Position numbers and translations under genes: made by a program
NCBI GenBank assembly: GCA_019639255.1
Contig: JAHBSF010000016.1
Coordinates: 1 to 64,000 of the forward strand
Direction of reading: 5' to 3'
DNA from: Acidobacteriota bacterium
GTDB taxonomy: Bacteria > Acidobacteriota > Blastocatellia > RBC074
DNA length: 64,000 bases
Shown: positions 55,113 through 64,000 of the stretch, piece after piece
Layout of the letters: every line of letters starts with the position of its first letter
How positions within the stretch are numbered: the stretch's first letter is position 1
Notes under the pieces: generated by a model
Seen by the model: only the letters and a program-made list of their open reading frames with translations
Database searches by the model: none
What the model was told of the DNA's origin: nothing

Positions 55113-55364
55113 ATGAACGTCCTTCCGGCAGTAGTCCGTGCTGAATATCGGGGTGGGTTCAAGATCCACCTTGTATTCAATGACGGCGTCAACGGCACGG
55201 TAGATTTTTCGCAATGGCTGAACGGCCCCGTGTTTGAGGCGCTGAGGGAGCCGGCGTATTTCGCACGTTTCTTTGTTGATGGCGGCGCCGTTGCCTGGCC
55301 GAACGGGGCCGACATCGCACCCGAGACATTGCACGCAGAAGCAAAAGCTCGCGCCGCCGCATAA
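55113..55364 (+). CDS. DUF2442 protein
   Basis: An 83-residue protein with the DUF2442 signature ([51 protein letters not shown] and [19 protein letters not shown]). The C-terminal half (W.NGADI.P..L) is the most conserved part. GAGGAG precedes the ATG at 55113; an upstream in-frame ATG at 55020 lies inside the DUF4160 gene and is less likely. The function is unknown; the two-gene unit is the reason for a toxin-antitoxin hypothesis. Confidence 0.9.
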   Translation: MNVLPAVVRAEYRGGFKIHLVFNDGVNGTVDFSQWLNGPVFEALREPAYFARFFVDGGAVAWPNGADIAPETLHAEAKARAAA

Positions 55365-55379
55365 GTGATGACCGGAAGC

Positions 55380-55478
55380 TAACGCAGAACATACGGAAAC
55401 CAAATCGCGGAAGTCACGGAACGAACGCCGTATTATCCGCGTTATCCGCGTCCTCGTTTCTGCGTTATCCGCGGTTTC
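55380..55478. repeat. Palindromic intergenic element B4
   Basis: The arms start with AACGCAGAACATACGGAAAC and end with TCCTCGTTTCTGCGTTATCC; the words GCGGAAG, TCCGCG and CCGCGGTTT recur. Pairing is imperfect. It lies between the DUF2442 and VPS10-type genes. Confidence 0.7.
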
Positions 55479-55498
55479 TACATTCAGGAGTCCATCCC

Positions 55499-58400
55499 AT
55501 GCTGAAAACCAGCAGTTCGTTTCGCCTCCATTTGATGATCATTTCATTGCTGGCCGTCTTTTGCGTTCTCATAGACGGTTCCGGCATTGCGGCGCAGCAA
55601 TCATCCGTCGACCCGGCAGCGGGTTTGCGCTGGCGTGAAACGGGGCCGTTTCGCGGCGGGCGCGTTACGGCCGTAGCAGGCGTGCCCTCGCAGCCGATGG
55701 TTTATTATTTCGGCGCCACGGGCGGCGGCGTGTGGAAGACTACGGACGGCGGCGCAACCTGGCTGCCCGTATCCGACGGCTATTTCGGCGCCGGATCGGT
55801 CGGAGCAATCGGCGTCAGCGAATCGGATCCGAACATTGTTTACGTCGGTATGGGTGAATCGCCGATTCGCGGCAACGTATCGCACGGCGACGGGATGTAC
55901 AAATCAAACGACGCCGGAAAAACCTGGAAGCGAATCGGCCTTGAAAACTCCCGCCACATCGCGCGCGTGCGCGTTCATCCCAGAAATCCCGACCTGGTTT
56001 ACGCAGCCGTACTCGGCCACATATTCGGTCCGCACGATGAGCGCGGCGTTTACCGCTCGAAAGACGGCGGACGCAACTGGGAGCGCGTGCTGTTTCGCAA
56101 CAACAAGGCCGGCGCCATCGACCTCGTCATCGATCCATCGAACGCAAACGTGCTTTATGCGGGTTTCTGGGAAGTTATGCGAACACCGTGGAGTCTGGAA
56201 AGCGGAGGCCCGGGCAGCGGGCTTTTCAAATCCACGGACGGCGGCGACAACTGGACCGAGTTGACGCGCAATCCGGGGCTGCCTCGCGGCGTCGTAGGCA
56301 AGGTCGGCGTCACCGTGTCTCCGGTCAATCCCGAACGCGTGTGGGCGATCATCGAGGCCGAAGACGGCGGCGTATTCCGCTCCGACAACGGCGGGCGCAC
56401 GTGGTTGAAAGTCAACGAATCGCGCAACCTGCGGCAGCGCGCCTGGTACTACACGCGCATATACGCCGATACGCAGAACCTGGATACCGTCTACGTCCTC
56501 AACGTGGCCTTCCATAAATCGAACGACGGCGGGCGCACCTACACCACTATCAGCGTTCCGCACGGCGACAATCACGATATGTGGATTGCGCCCGACGACA
56601 ATCAGCGAATGATAAACAGCAACGACGGGGGCGCAAACGTATCGGTAAACGGCGGACGCGCCTGGACCGATCAGAACCATGCTACGGCGCAGTTCTACCG
56701 CGTAGCCATAGACGACGATTTTCCCTACAACATCTACGGCGCGCAGCAGGACAACTCCACCGTAAAAATTCCTTCGCGCACCGCGGGTTCCGGCATAGAC
56801 CGCACGCACTGGCACGCTGTGGGCGGCGGCGAATCGGGCTGGATTGCGCCGCATCCGAAAAATTCCAACATCGTTTTCGCCGGATCTTACAGCGGATTGA
56901 TTACGCGCTACGATCACCGCACCGGGCAGTTGCGCAACGTCACCGTATGGCCCGACAACCCGATGGGATGGGGCGCCGAGGGCATGCGTTTCCGTTTTCA
57001 GTGGAACTTCCCGCTGCTGTTTTCTCCGCACGATGCAGACACGCTGTACGCCGCGGGCAATATACTTTTCAAAACCACGAACGAGGGCAAGACCTGGCGC
57101 GCCATCAGCCCCGATCTTACGCGCAACGACAAATCCAAACAGGGCCCCTCGGGCGGACCGATTACGAAAGACAACACGAGCGTAGAGTATTACTGCACGA
57201 TCTTTACCGTAGCGGAATCCGCGGTGCAGAAGGGCGTCATATGGACGGGCTCGGACGACGGCCTCGTGCACGTAACACGAAACGGCGGCGAGAAATGGGA
57301 CAACGTCACGCCCAAAGACATCCCTGAATGGATTCAGGTCAATTCCATCGACGCCTCGCCGCACGATGCAGCCGTAGCCTACATCGCAGCGACGATGTAC
57401 AAGTTCGATGATTTCCGTCCGTATCTTTACAAGACCTCGGATTACGGCAGGACGTGGAGGAAAATCGATCGCGGCATTCCCGATGGAGCATTCACGCGCG
57501 TGGTTCGCGAAGATCCGAACCGGCGCGGATTGCTTTACGCCGGCGCCGAAACCGGAGTCTACGTTTCGTTCGACGACGGCGAAAACTGGCGTTCGCTGCA
57601 GAACAACCTGCCCGTAGTTCCGATCACGGATCTTATGGTGCACAAGCGCGAGCGCGACCTTGTAGTTGCAACGCAGGGGCGCAGCTTCTGGGTGCTCGAC
57701 GATCTGCCCGTGCTTCATCAGTTGTCGAATCAGATCGCCGCTAAAGAAGCGCATCTTTTCAAACCCGAGGATGCTTACCGCATGCCGGGCGGCGGAGGAT
57801 TTTCTGCGCCGGGTTCGGCAGTAGGGCAGAATCCTCCGGCGGGCGCCGTGATTTTCTATTACTTCAAGGAAAAACCTCAGAGCGAGATTGCAATCGAAAT
57901 TCTTGACCGCGACGGCAAACAGATTCGCCGCTTTACGAGCCGTTCACAGGAATCGGCCGGCGGTGAATCGGGCGGTTTCGGCGGCGCAACCGCGAGTGTG
58001 GCCGCCGAAGCCGGGCTTAACCGTTTCGTATGGGATCTGCGATATCCGGATGCCGTCAGGTTTCCGGGATTGATTCTGTGGGCGGGAGAGACGCGAGGAC
58101 CGCGAGCCGCACCCGGCGTCTACCAGGTAAAACTGACGGTGGGCGGACAGGTTATGACCGAGAGTTTTACGCTCAAAAAAGATCCCCGCATAGAGACTAC
58201 GGACGAAGAGTTCGCCGCACAGTTCGACCTGCTGACGAAGATTCGCAACAAACTCACGGAAACTCACGAAGCGATTCTTGCAATTCGCGACGTGCGCCGG
58301 CAGGTGGATGAAACGTCGAGGCGCGTACGGGGCCGGCAGGATTCGGCCTCGATAACGGAAGCGGCCGCATCGCTCAACGCAAAACTTACCTCTATAGAAG

Positions 58401-58684
58401 AGGAACTCTACCAGACCAAAAACCAGAGCAATCAGGACCCGCTCAACTATCCCATACGGCTCAACAACAAACTCGCCGCGCTTGCCGGTGTAGTCTCAAG
58501 CGGTGATGCGGCGCCTGCGGATCAGGCCTACCAGGTATATGACGACCTGGCCGGAAGGATAGACGCCGAGCTTGCAAAGTTGCGGCGCGTGATGGCCGAA
58601 GACGTTCCGGCGTTCAATAAAGCGGTTCGCGATGCAAACGTGCCTGCGGTGTTCGTCAGACCCGAGGCGCGCGCCAACCGGTGA
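55499..58684 (+). CDS. Sortilin/VPS10-type beta-propeller protein
   Basis: A 1061-residue exported protein with a signal peptide (about 10-33). Residues about 45-760 hold a large beta-propeller with many Asp-box motifs (for example [61 protein letters not shown]). The C-terminal about 300 residues form a separate helical/Ig-like part ([42 protein letters not shown]). This architecture is common and expanded in Acidobacteriota; the function (binding, glycan or peptide interaction) is not established. AGGAG is 8 bp upstream of the ATG. Element A13 follows the stop at once. Confidence 0.92.
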   Translation: MLKTSSSFRLHLMIISLLAVFCVLIDGSGIAAQQSSVDPAAGLRWRETGPFRGGRVTAVAGVPSQPMVYYFGATGGGVWKTTDGGATWLPVSDGYFGAGSVGAIGVSESDPNIVYVGMGESPIRGNVSHGDGMYKSNDAGKTWKRIGLENSRHIARVRVHPRNPDLVYAAVLGHIFGPHDERGVYRSKDGGRNWERVLFRNNKAGAIDLVIDPSNANVLYAGFWEVMRTPWSLESGGPGSGLFKSTDGGDNWTELTRNPGLPRGVVGKVGVTVSPVNPERVWAIIEAEDGGVFRSDNGGRTWLKVNESRNLRQRAWYYTRIYADTQNLDTVYVLNVAFHKSNDGGRTYTTISVPHGDNHDMWIAPDDNQRMINSNDGGANVSVNGGRAWTDQNHATAQFYRVAIDDDFPYNIYGAQQDNSTVKIPSRTAGSGIDRTHWHAVGGGESGWIAPHPKNSNIVFAGSYSGLITRYDHRTGQLRNVTVWPDNPMGWGAEGMRFRFQWNFPLLFSPHDADTLYAAGNILFKTTNEGKTWRAISPDLTRNDKSKQGPSGGPITKDNTSVEYYCTIFTVAESAVQKGVIWTGSDDGLVHVTRNGGEKWDNVTPKDIPEWIQVNSIDASPHDAAVAYIAATMYKFDDFRPYLYKTSDYGRTWRKIDRGIPDGAFTRVVREDPNRRGLLYAGAETGVYVSFDDGENWRSLQNNLPVVPITDLMVHKRERDLVVATQGRSFWVLDDLPVLHQLSNQIAAKEAHLFKPEDAYRMPGGGGFSAPGSAVGQNPPAGAVIFYYFKEKPQSEIAIEILDRDGKQIRRFTSRSQESAGGESGGFGGATASVAAEAGLNRFVWDLRYPDAVRFPGLILWAGETRGPRAAPGVYQVKLTVGGQVMTESFTLKKDPRIETTDEEFAAQFDLLTKIRNKLTETHEAILAIRDVRRQVDETSRRVRGRQDSASITEAAASLNAKLTSIEEELYQTKNQSNQDPLNYPIRLNNKLAALAGVVSSGDAAPADQAYQVYDDLAGRIDAELAKLRRVMAEDVPAFNKAVRDANVPAVFVRPEARANR

Positions 58685-58783
58685 AAAGAGAGATGACGGA
58701 ACAAACGAAATAAGACGAAACAGGCGGAAATATGGGTTCCTTTCGTTTGTTTCGTGAATTTTCGTTTGTTCCGTTATCTCTCC
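58684..58783. repeat. Palindromic intergenic element A13
   Basis: The left arm AAAAGAGAGATGACGGAACA pairs with the right arm ending AACTTCCG-type GTTCCGTTATCTCTC; the inner part differs (CAGGCGGAAATATGGGTTCC). It starts at the last base of the VPS10-type stop and ends 12 bp before the enoyl-CoA hydratase start. Confidence 0.93.
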
Positions 58784-58795
58784 TGGGAGTGCATT

Positions 58796-59572
58796 ATGGA
58801 TACAGAGCATCTGTTGATTGAAATCGGCGACGGGGTGGCGCGCGTAACGCTCAACCGGCCCGAGCGCCGCAACGCGCTGTCGCTCGGCCTGATGCGCGAA
58901 CTGGCGGGCGTGCTGCGCGGGGTTGAGGCTGAGCAGGATGTCCGGGCGGTTATTCTTGCGGCTTCGGGTTCGGTATTTTCCTCGGGCCACGATCTGAACG
59001 AACTGCGCGGGCGCACGGCAGGCGAGTACCGGGAGATCTTCGATGCGTGCGTCGAACTGATGGCGACGATAGAGCGCATTCCGCAGCCGGTTATCGCCGA
59101 GGTTCAGGGCGTAGCGACTGCGGCCGGATGCCAGTTGGTGGCTGCGTGCGATCTCGCGGTGGCTTCGGAAGATGCGCGCTTTGCCACGCCGGGCGTGCGC
59201 ATAGGACTGTTTTGCAGCACTCCGATGGTGGCGTTGTCGCGCGCCGTGGGACGCAAACGCGCGCTCGAAATGCTGCTTACCGGAAATTTCATTGACGCGC
59301 ATACCGCAGCGGAATGGGGGCTTGTCAACCGCGTGGTTCCGAAGGGGGAATTGAAGACTGCGACCACGGCGCTTGCAGCCGAAATCGCCTCTGCAAGCCC
59401 GCTCACGCTCGGCATAGGCAAATCCGCTTTTTACGCCCAGATCGAACTCGACGAAGCGCGCGCTTATTCTTATACAAAAGAAATCATGAGCCTCAACGCC
59501 ATGGCCGAAGACGCGCAGGAGGGCATAGGCGCATTCCTTGATAAACGCACGCCCTGCTGGCGCGGCCGGTGA
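58796..59572 (+). CDS. Enoyl-CoA hydratase/isomerase family protein
   Basis: A 258-residue crotonase-fold enzyme. The oxyanion-hole segments are LAASGSVFSSGHDLNELRG (about 57-75) and GVATAAGCQLVAACDLAVASEDARFATPGVRIGLFCSTPM (about 104-143). ELRERTAGEYREI and the C-terminal VPKGELKTATTALAAEIASASPLTLGIGKSAFY fit hydratases of unsaturated acyl-CoA. The usual two catalytic glutamates are not both obvious, so isomerase or ring-cleavage roles are also possible. The start at 58796 has GGGAG upstream; the open frame before it lies in the repeat. It is not near other fatty-acid genes. Confidence 0.9.
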   Translation: MDTEHLLIEIGDGVARVTLNRPERRNALSLGLMRELAGVLRGVEAEQDVRAVILAASGSVFSSGHDLNELRGRTAGEYREIFDACVELMATIERIPQPVIAEVQGVATAAGCQLVAACDLAVASEDARFATPGVRIGLFCSTPMVALSRAVGRKRALEMLLTGNFIDAHTAAEWGLVNRVVPKGELKTATTALAAEIASASPLTLGIGKSAFYAQIELDEARAYSYTKEIMSLNAMAEDAQEGIGAFLDKRTPCWRGR

Positions 59573-59620
59573 TGATTTCCATTCTTGTGAAGCTTCTCCC
59601 GCACTCCTTAAAAAAAATTA

Positions 59621-59649
59621 TTGACAGGAAACACGGGCTGCCTTAGAGT
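59621..59649 (+). promoter_or_regulatory. Promoter of the M43 protease gene
   Basis: A perfect -35 TTGACA (59621-59626), 17 bp, and the -10 TAGAGT (59644-59649) lie about 130 bp before the start codon. The leader of about 120 bases contains no obvious hairpin. Confidence 0.65.
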
Positions 59650-59778
59650 GCGCGCTGGTTTCTCCGACATCCGCCCCGGCCTTGAGAGTTGGACTGGACG
59701 GATCCTCCCCCAACGAGGAACTCCCGAATGAGCAGGGAGCGAAATACTACCATCGTGCACATTATCGGAGGTCTGTTG

Positions 59779-60810
59779 ATGAAGCGAAAGACTACTCTTT
59801 GGCTGCCCCTGATTGCGTTTATTGCGCTTGCGGGGCTGATGTTTGGGGCTGCAGCGGCGCAGCAGGGACGAAGCAGCGGCAATGAAGTCCTTACCAGAGC
59901 CGGGTTGCAGTCGGACGGAACGTTCGTTGCTCCGGACGGAACTGTGTTTACGTCGGTGCAGGCGTTTGTAGACAGCGGTCGTCGATGTTTCGACAACGCT
60001 CGACCGGAGGACGAAGAGGAGGCGGACGGCAACGAGCGGGAGCGTCCGGGGCGTGGTTCGGGAACAAATTCCGCAGCCATCGCATCTGCTCTTGCGCCCG
60101 CCAGCGTGACGATAAGGGTTTATTTCCACGTCATACAGCAGAACGGAGTTGCAGGAGCGTCCGGTACGGGTTTTGTTCCGTCGAGCTGGATAGATGCACA
60201 ACTAGATGTTCTGAATGCCGCCTACGCCGGTCTGGGACCGGGCGGCGCGGGGGCGAACACTCCGTTCCGTTTCATCCGGTCGGGGCTGGACTACACGGTC
60301 AATTCGACCTGGTACAATGCCGGGCCGGGCACGACCGCCGAGCGGAACATGAAGAATGCGCTGCGGCTCGGGACTGCACAGGATCTGAACTTTTACACCA
60401 ACAGCGGCGGAGGGTATCTCGGCTGGGCGACATTCCCGTCGAGCTACAACAGCAATCCGAAAAACGACGGCGTAGTTTGCGCGTGGAACTCGCTGCCGGG
60501 CGGCAACCTGTCTCCGTATAACCTCGGCGACACGGGTACGCACGAAGTCGGCCACTGGCTCGGCCTGTATCACACCTTCCAGGGCGGCTGCAACGGCGCC
60601 GGCGATTCGGTAAGCGATACGCCTGCCGAGCGATCGGCCGCCTACGGCTGTCCTGCCGGACGCGACACTTGCCCCGGCAAAAATGCAGCGGGACTCGATC
60701 CCATCGAGAACTTCATGGACTACACCGACGACGCCTGCATGTACAGATTTACCGGAGGACAGTCCTCGCGCATGGATGCGCAGTGGACGCAGTATCGGGC
60801 CGGGAAGTAA
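59779..60810 (+). CDS. Secreted M43 (pappalysin/cytophagalysin-type) metalloprotease
   Basis: A 343-residue exported protease with a signal peptide ([29 protein letters not shown]). The zinc site is [11 protein letters not shown] (His255, Glu256, His259, His265), and the Met-turn is [15 protein letters not shown]. These mark the M43 metzincins. An acidic, low-complexity stretch ([19 protein letters not shown], about 76-94) separates the propeptide-like region from the catalytic domain. GGAGG lies 7 bp before the ATG at 59779; ATGs upstream have no ribosome-binding site. It is driven by its own promoter and ends at palindrome B5. Confidence 0.93.
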   Translation: MKRKTTLWLPLIAFIALAGLMFGAAAAQQGRSSGNEVLTRAGLQSDGTFVAPDGTVFTSVQAFVDSGRRCFDNARPEDEEEADGNERERPGRGSGTNSAAIASALAPASVTIRVYFHVIQQNGVAGASGTGFVPSSWIDAQLDVLNAAYAGLGPGGAGANTPFRFIRSGLDYTVNSTWYNAGPGTTAERNMKNALRLGTAQDLNFYTNSGGGYLGWATFPSSYNSNPKNDGVVCAWNSLPGGNLSPYNLGDTGTHEVGHWLGLYHTFQGGCNGAGDSVSDTPAERSAAYGCPAGRDTCPGKNAAGLDPIENFMDYTDDACMYRFTGGQSSRMDAQWTQYRAGK

Positions 60811-60815
60811 AACAG

Positions 60816-60919
60816 ACCGCGGAAGACGCAAAAACGAAGACGCGGAATTCACGGAAAGGATCAGAGACTCCCATTTCTTTCCGTGAATTCCGCGTCTTCG
60901 TTTTTGCGTCTTCCGCGGT
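60816..60919. repeat. Palindromic intergenic element B5 (perfect 42-bp arms)
   Basis: The arms 60816-60857 and 60878-60919 are exact reverse complements with a 20-base loop; they start ACCGCGGAAGACGC and end GCGTCTTCCGCGGT. It fills the space between two convergent genes. The long perfect stem would cruciform in supercoiled DNA or form a strong hairpin in RNA. Confidence 0.98.
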
Positions 60920-60925
60920 TTGACT

Positions 60926-61360
60926 TCACTGTTCCGCAGGTCGCCAGTCTACTACGGGCGTCGAGCCGTCGTCGCATACCCATACGATGGCGCGCATTCC
61001 GGGTTTAAGCCGGCCGGGGCGTGTTTCAATACGCTTCCAGTCTTCGCTTTTGAATTCCTCGCCGCGCATCAGGAAATTGCGCGCCGCGTCTTCATCTCTT
61101 GGGAATCGCAGCGTGAAGTTTTCCGTCGTGTCTTCATCTGTTCTTATGCGGATATAGATACGGCCGGGTTGGCGGCGATAGGCAAGTATGCGTCCGGTAA
61201 ATGAAGTCAGATGATCGCGAGAACAGCGCAATCGGGCAGGCGGCGCGGCGCGCTGATCGTTGACATAGGACGCTGCGGTAGGCATATCCGCAGATAAAAT
61301 GCTGCAAATGCACATTGCGGCTGCAAGATAAAGTTTCATTTTTTTCAGTTCCGCCTTCAT
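60926..61360 (-). CDS. Secreted hypothetical protein
   Basis: A 144-residue protein that I do not recognise. The N-terminus has a hydrophobic stretch (MKLYLAAAMCICSILSADMPTAASY), so it is probably exported. The rest is basic and beta-rich: SFTGRILAYRRQPGRIYIRIRTDEDTTENFTLRFPRD, then GMRAIVWVCDDGSTPVVDWRPAEQ. This could be a small OB- or SH3-like barrel, but that is a guess. Two starts are possible, 61360 and 61339. It converges on the M43 gene and ends next to palindrome B5. Confidence 0.6.
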   Translation of the reverse strand: MKAELKKMKLYLAAAMCICSILSADMPTAASYVNDQRAAPPARLRCSRDHLTSFTGRILAYRRQPGRIYIRIRTDEDTTENFTLRFPRDEDAARNFLMRGEEFKSEDWKRIETRPGRLKPGMRAIVWVCDDGSTPVVDWRPAEQ

Positions 61361-61424
61361 CCCTTACGTCGCCGCGACAATACCCAATACTGCCTGCGGC
61401 TGTCAAAAACCGGGCAGAAACAAC

Positions 61425-61500
61425 GGGACAAACGAAATGAAACGAAAACGACGCAACAGTTGAATATTTCCGTAGTTTCCGTGTACTTCCGTTTGTCCCT
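61425..61500. repeat. Degenerate palindromic element A14
   Basis: The left arm GGGACAAACGAAATGAAACG is regular; the right arm CCGTAGTTTCCGTGTACTTC ends TCCGTTTGTCCCT and has drifted. The loop GTTGAATATTT equals that at 8345 and 13008. It lies between two minus-strand genes. Confidence 0.85.
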
Positions 61501-61507
61501 ACTGCGA

Positions 61508-63121
61508 TCAAGGCGCGGCAAGATCGATTATGCGCAGCCCCAACCTTCCCGGATGGCGGTAAACAACCCGATGCCGGGTCTCGACAGGAGGTGGAGGCAA
61601 CACCTCGGTAGACAGCAGAACCAGATAACGCACGCCCGCGCGCTTCCACTTTTCCTCTTCACTGTAGGGATATTCCATCGACACGGTTTTGCGCCCCGTA
61701 AACAGATACACAAGCGGCGGAATCGTCGTTGCAACTACCGCATCCCGTTCAATCCTTGCATCCGCCTCGCGCAGCATCGCCTCGTTTTCAACAAACGTCG
61801 AGTGCCACTTCACTTCTTCTCCCGGCGCTGGAGCGTATCGCTTTTGTATGAACTGAAAGTTGTAAAAGACGTTTACCGCAAGCACGAACCACGCGACTGC
61901 AGCAAGCCGCCTCTGAATTGCACTTTCGTCAAGCCCGGCGGAGTAACGGGCGAAAAAAACATATACCGCGCGCAGGCCCATCAGCAGATAAAAAATCAGG
62001 AACGGAATTAACGGCAGCAGGAACCGGAACTGCTCCCAGCCCCACAGCACCGATATCGAAAGCGATAGCGGAAAAACGAACTCAAGAAACGTTGCGCGTC
62101 TGCGCGCTTCGGCTGCGTATCCCAGCAGTATGAGTAATGCGAAAAGGATCGAGCACCATACCTGCGCGCGGTTGAGATATACGATCCGTCCCGGCTCTAT
62201 CGCGCGGAACACTCCGTAAAAAGCAACTGCGCCCGCATCGTGGCGAACGATTTCTGACAGGTTCGACCACACTCTTGCGGGAAGCTCGCGCGCGGTTATC
62301 AATCCGCTTGCGGGGTTTCCGGCCATGCGCTGCCAGAATTGTTCGGTATAAGGCCGGATCATACTCGACGCCTGTTCAAGGCGCTGCTCGTGCGTGGGCG
62401 CGTGCACGCGCGAGTACACCACCCACGATCCTGCGCCCAATGCGACTATGACGGCGAGCGCAAGCGCCTGACTCCTGCGGCGCATCCACAGCAGGTATAG
62501 AATCGACGCCGGTATCAGTCCCGCGCCCGCCGAGCGCGTCAGAAACGCCAATGTTACGAGTGCTCCCGAAATCGCCGCACATCGCAGGGTCCCGTGGTTT
62601 TTATCTTCATCAGCCTGCGCACATCTTTCGACGGCTGCAATCGCCGCGAGTTGCACGAGTGTAAAGAAACACTCGGACATCACCGTCGCCGTAGCCATAA
62701 AGACGAGCGCCGGATAAAAGACCGCAGCCCCGGCGATTCCGAGCGCAAGGTGAAACGACAATCCGCGATGCCGCCGAAAATACAGAAACGCAACTACGCC
62801 CACGCCAGCCATCGCCGCCATCGAAACCGCTTTGAACAGCCACAGATTTGCGGGAAATTCGCCGTGCAGCAGCCACACTACCGCAAGCACCGCCGGGAAC
62901 GCGGGCGGCGCAATCGGGCGTATTCCAGGCGTCGGCGCGTTTATCAATGTGTAGCCCTCGCCCGAGGCCAGGGCTTTTCCTAGCAGCACGTACCACGCGT
63001 CATCCACCAGCGGCCCGATGACCGAATCCAGCCGTAGCGGGTAGATTACGAGATATAGCGTCACCAGCAGCGCGATCGATGCGGCTGCGGTGCGCGGAAG
63101 GCTCTGCGATTGGCTTTTCAT
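61508..63121 (-). CDS. GT-C type membrane glycosyltransferase (GT39/ArnT-like)
   Basis: A 537-residue integral membrane protein with about 11 hydrophobic helices. The periplasmic first loop carries VDDAWYVLLGKALASGEGYTLINAPTPG, where the DD pair and following residues resemble the acidic catalytic site of GT-C glycosyltransferases of the GT39/GT83 type. The C-terminal soluble part (about 445-537, VENEAMLREADARIERDAVVATTIPPLVYLFTGRKTV) is a periplasmic domain. It would transfer a sugar from a polyprenyl phosphate carrier to a lipid or protein. No carrier synthase gene is adjacent, so the substrate is unknown. It is divergent from the last gene. Confidence 0.82.
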   Translation of the reverse strand: MKSQSQSLPRTAAASIALLVTLYLVIYPLRLDSVIGPLVDDAWYVLLGKALASGEGYTLINAPTPGIRPIAPPAFPAVLAVVWLLHGEFPANLWLFKAVSMAAMAGVGVVAFLYFRRHRGLSFHLALGIAGAAVFYPALVFMATATVMSECFFTLVQLAAIAAVERCAQADEDKNHGTLRCAAISGALVTLAFLTRSAGAGLIPASILYLLWMRRRSQALALAVIVALGAGSWVVYSRVHAPTHEQRLEQASSMIRPYTEQFWQRMAGNPASGLITARELPARVWSNLSEIVRHDAGAVAFYGVFRAIEPGRIVYLNRAQVWCSILFALLILLGYAAEARRRATFLEFVFPLSLSISVLWGWEQFRFLLPLIPFLIFYLLMGLRAVYVFFARYSAGLDESAIQRRLAAVAWFVLAVNVFYNFQFIQKRYAPAPGEEVKWHSTFVENEAMLREADARIERDAVVATTIPPLVYLFTGRKTVSMEYPYSEEEKWKRAGVRYLVLLSTEVLPPPPVETRHRVVYRHPGRLGLRIIDLAAP

Positions 63122-63219
63122 TTCGCCCCGGGATGATATATAGTGACGGCGCTATTTTCCACTAAAGCGGACTTGTAGTAATCATCCACGATTCATCCGG
63201 CAAGTCGGTCGCGCAACAG

Positions 63220-63265
63220 TAAAGAGAACACGAAACAAACGGAAAAGGACGGAACAGACGGAACG
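63220..63265. repeat. One-armed palindromic-element remnant
   Basis: The purine-rich words AAAGAGAACACGAAACAAAC and GGACGGAACAGACGGAACGC follow the arm pattern; no complete complementary arm follows. It lies upstream of the last gene. Confidence 0.6.
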
Positions 63266-63323
63266 CGCTTCCGTGTGAGCCGCCTTACCGCCCTCTTTCG
63301 TTTTACCCGAAAGGAGGCGCCGG

Positions 63324-64000
63324 ATGGCGAATTCATCTCTGCGTCCGCATCTTCTGGTAGATATATTACTGCTCGCTTCGCTTGCGGTTTCGCTTTCGGC
63401 GCTGCTGCCCGCACGCGTTGCGCGAACTTCCGAACCCACGCCTGCGCCGCATCCCTTGCTCGCTCCCGATCCGCCCGAACCCGTACGGCCGCAGGACCCG
63501 CCTCCCGGAGAACTGAAGATCGGCCCGTTTTCAACCTTCAACGGCGTGAAACTCGCCGGGCCGGACGATCCGGTGCAGGTCATTGTAGAGCTTCAGGACG
63601 AACCGGCCGCAGCGGTTTTCGCCAGAGAACACAGGCGCGCATCGGCCTATAACGGGCGCGCATTGCCGCAAACCATAGCTGCGGCGCGCGCACAGATCGA
63701 ACGCGTCGCGCAGGCGCAGCACAAAATTGTTTCTGAACTCTCGGGCGCGCCGTTCAATGCGCGAGTGCTTTCGAGCACGCAGCGCGCCTTCAACGGGTTG
63801 GCAATAAGCGTGGCTTCGGGACGGCTAGAAGAAATTCATGCGCTGCCCGGAGTCAAGGCGGTTCATATCGTAAACCAGTATCACCGTATGCTCGACGGCT
63901 CGGTACCCTTCATCGGTGCGGAGCAGGTCTGGCAGGATTTCAGCAGTACGGGCAGAGATATCGTCGTTGCCGTTATAGACGACGGCGTCGATTACACGCA
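63324..64000 (+). CDS. S8 subtilisin-like protease, N-terminal part (cut by window end)
   Basis: The first 225 residues of a second secreted subtilase. A hydrophobic signal segment (DILLLASLAVSLSALLPARV) is followed by a Pro-rich stretch (EPTPAPHPLLAPDPPEPVRPQDPPPG) and a propeptide-like domain (VQVIVELQDEPAAAVFAREH... FNGLAISVASGRLEEIHALPGVKAVHIVNQYHRM). The window ends just after the first catalytic motif VAVIDDGVDYT (Asp219). AAAGGAGG lies 7 bp before the ATG. The protein continues past 64000; His and Ser motifs cannot be seen. Confidence 0.9.
   Translation, partial: MANSSLRPHLLVDILLLASLAVSLSALLPARVARTSEPTPAPHPLLAPDPPEPVRPQDPPPGELKIGPFSTFNGVKLAGPDDPVQVIVELQDEPAAAVFAREHRRASAYNGRALPQTIAAARAQIERVAQAQHKIVSELSGAPFNARVLSSTQRAFNGLAISVASGRLEEIHALPGVKAVHIVNQYHRMLDGSVPFIGAEQVWQDFSSTGRDIVVAVIDDGVDYT

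Overview
The window most likely comes from a Gram-negative, GC-rich member of the Acidobacteriota (Blastocatellia-like). The pointers are a VWFA-related protein of the acidobacterial type at 11014, a sortilin/VPS10-type beta-propeller protein of 1061 residues, a DUF1501 plus cytochrome/DUF1549/DUF1553 pair, a TPR-CHAT protein behind an ECF sigma factor, and a heptose adenylyltransferase that implies LPS. Planctomycetota share some of these families and are the main alternative. This placement is inference from family content only.

Layout. 1-10.5 kb is a redox and thiol block: cupin, msrB-msrA, an NAD-dependent epimerase, a type II NADH dehydrogenase, a second flavin disulfide reductase and the ergothioneine pair egtB-egtD, followed by gene remnants (nitrilase, thioesterase, DoxX) and a VOC gene. 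A 72-bp sequence occurs at both ends of this block in opposite orientation. Two minus-strand tRNA genes (Asp-GTC, Val-TAC) with an intrinsic terminator follow. 11-25 kb holds a VWFA protein, rfaE2, an exonuclease plus a cNMP/DUF294 protein, a CDF metal transporter, a 1214-residue flavin/iron-sulfur fusion and a complete type I secretion operon. 25-29 kb holds agmatine deiminase plus N-carbamoylputrescine amidase, an AlkZ-like protein and a CoA-binding protein. 28.7-40 kb is a mostly minus-strand secreted/redox catabolic block (PSD1 cytochrome, DUF1501, acetyl xylan esterase, GMC oxidoreductase, Dabb, DUF1080), interrupted by a restriction-modification-Vsr island at 31.5-34.2 kb. 40.6-44.6 kb is a peptide/nickel-type ABC uptake operon without its ATPases.

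44.7-50.4 kb is the most system-like locus: an ECF sigma factor with a consensus promoter and an apparently leaderless start, a soluble zinc-finger anti-sigma-like protein, a TPR-CHAT protease and a secreted subtilase, closed by an intrinsic terminator. It parallels the sigma / inhibitor / TPR-CHAT arrangement of type III-E CRISPR (Craspase) but has no CRISPR parts. ClpS and ClpA follow, pushed apart by a 358-bp inverted-repeat structure. Then come a GT4 glycosyltransferase, a DUF4160-DUF2442 pair, the VPS10-type protein, an enoyl-CoA hydratase, an M43 metalloprotease, a GT-C membrane protein and the start of a second subtilase.

The strongest unexplained signal is a family of roughly 15 two-armed intergenic palindromes plus several one-armed relatives. 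The purine-rich arm always lies 5' and the pyrimidine-rich arm 3'. They sit at almost every gene end. Copies differ from each other in sequence, yet the two arms of a single copy match exactly for up to 42 bp. Several genes take their stop codon from the element, one ORF reads through it, and one signal peptide appears to be partly built from a half copy.
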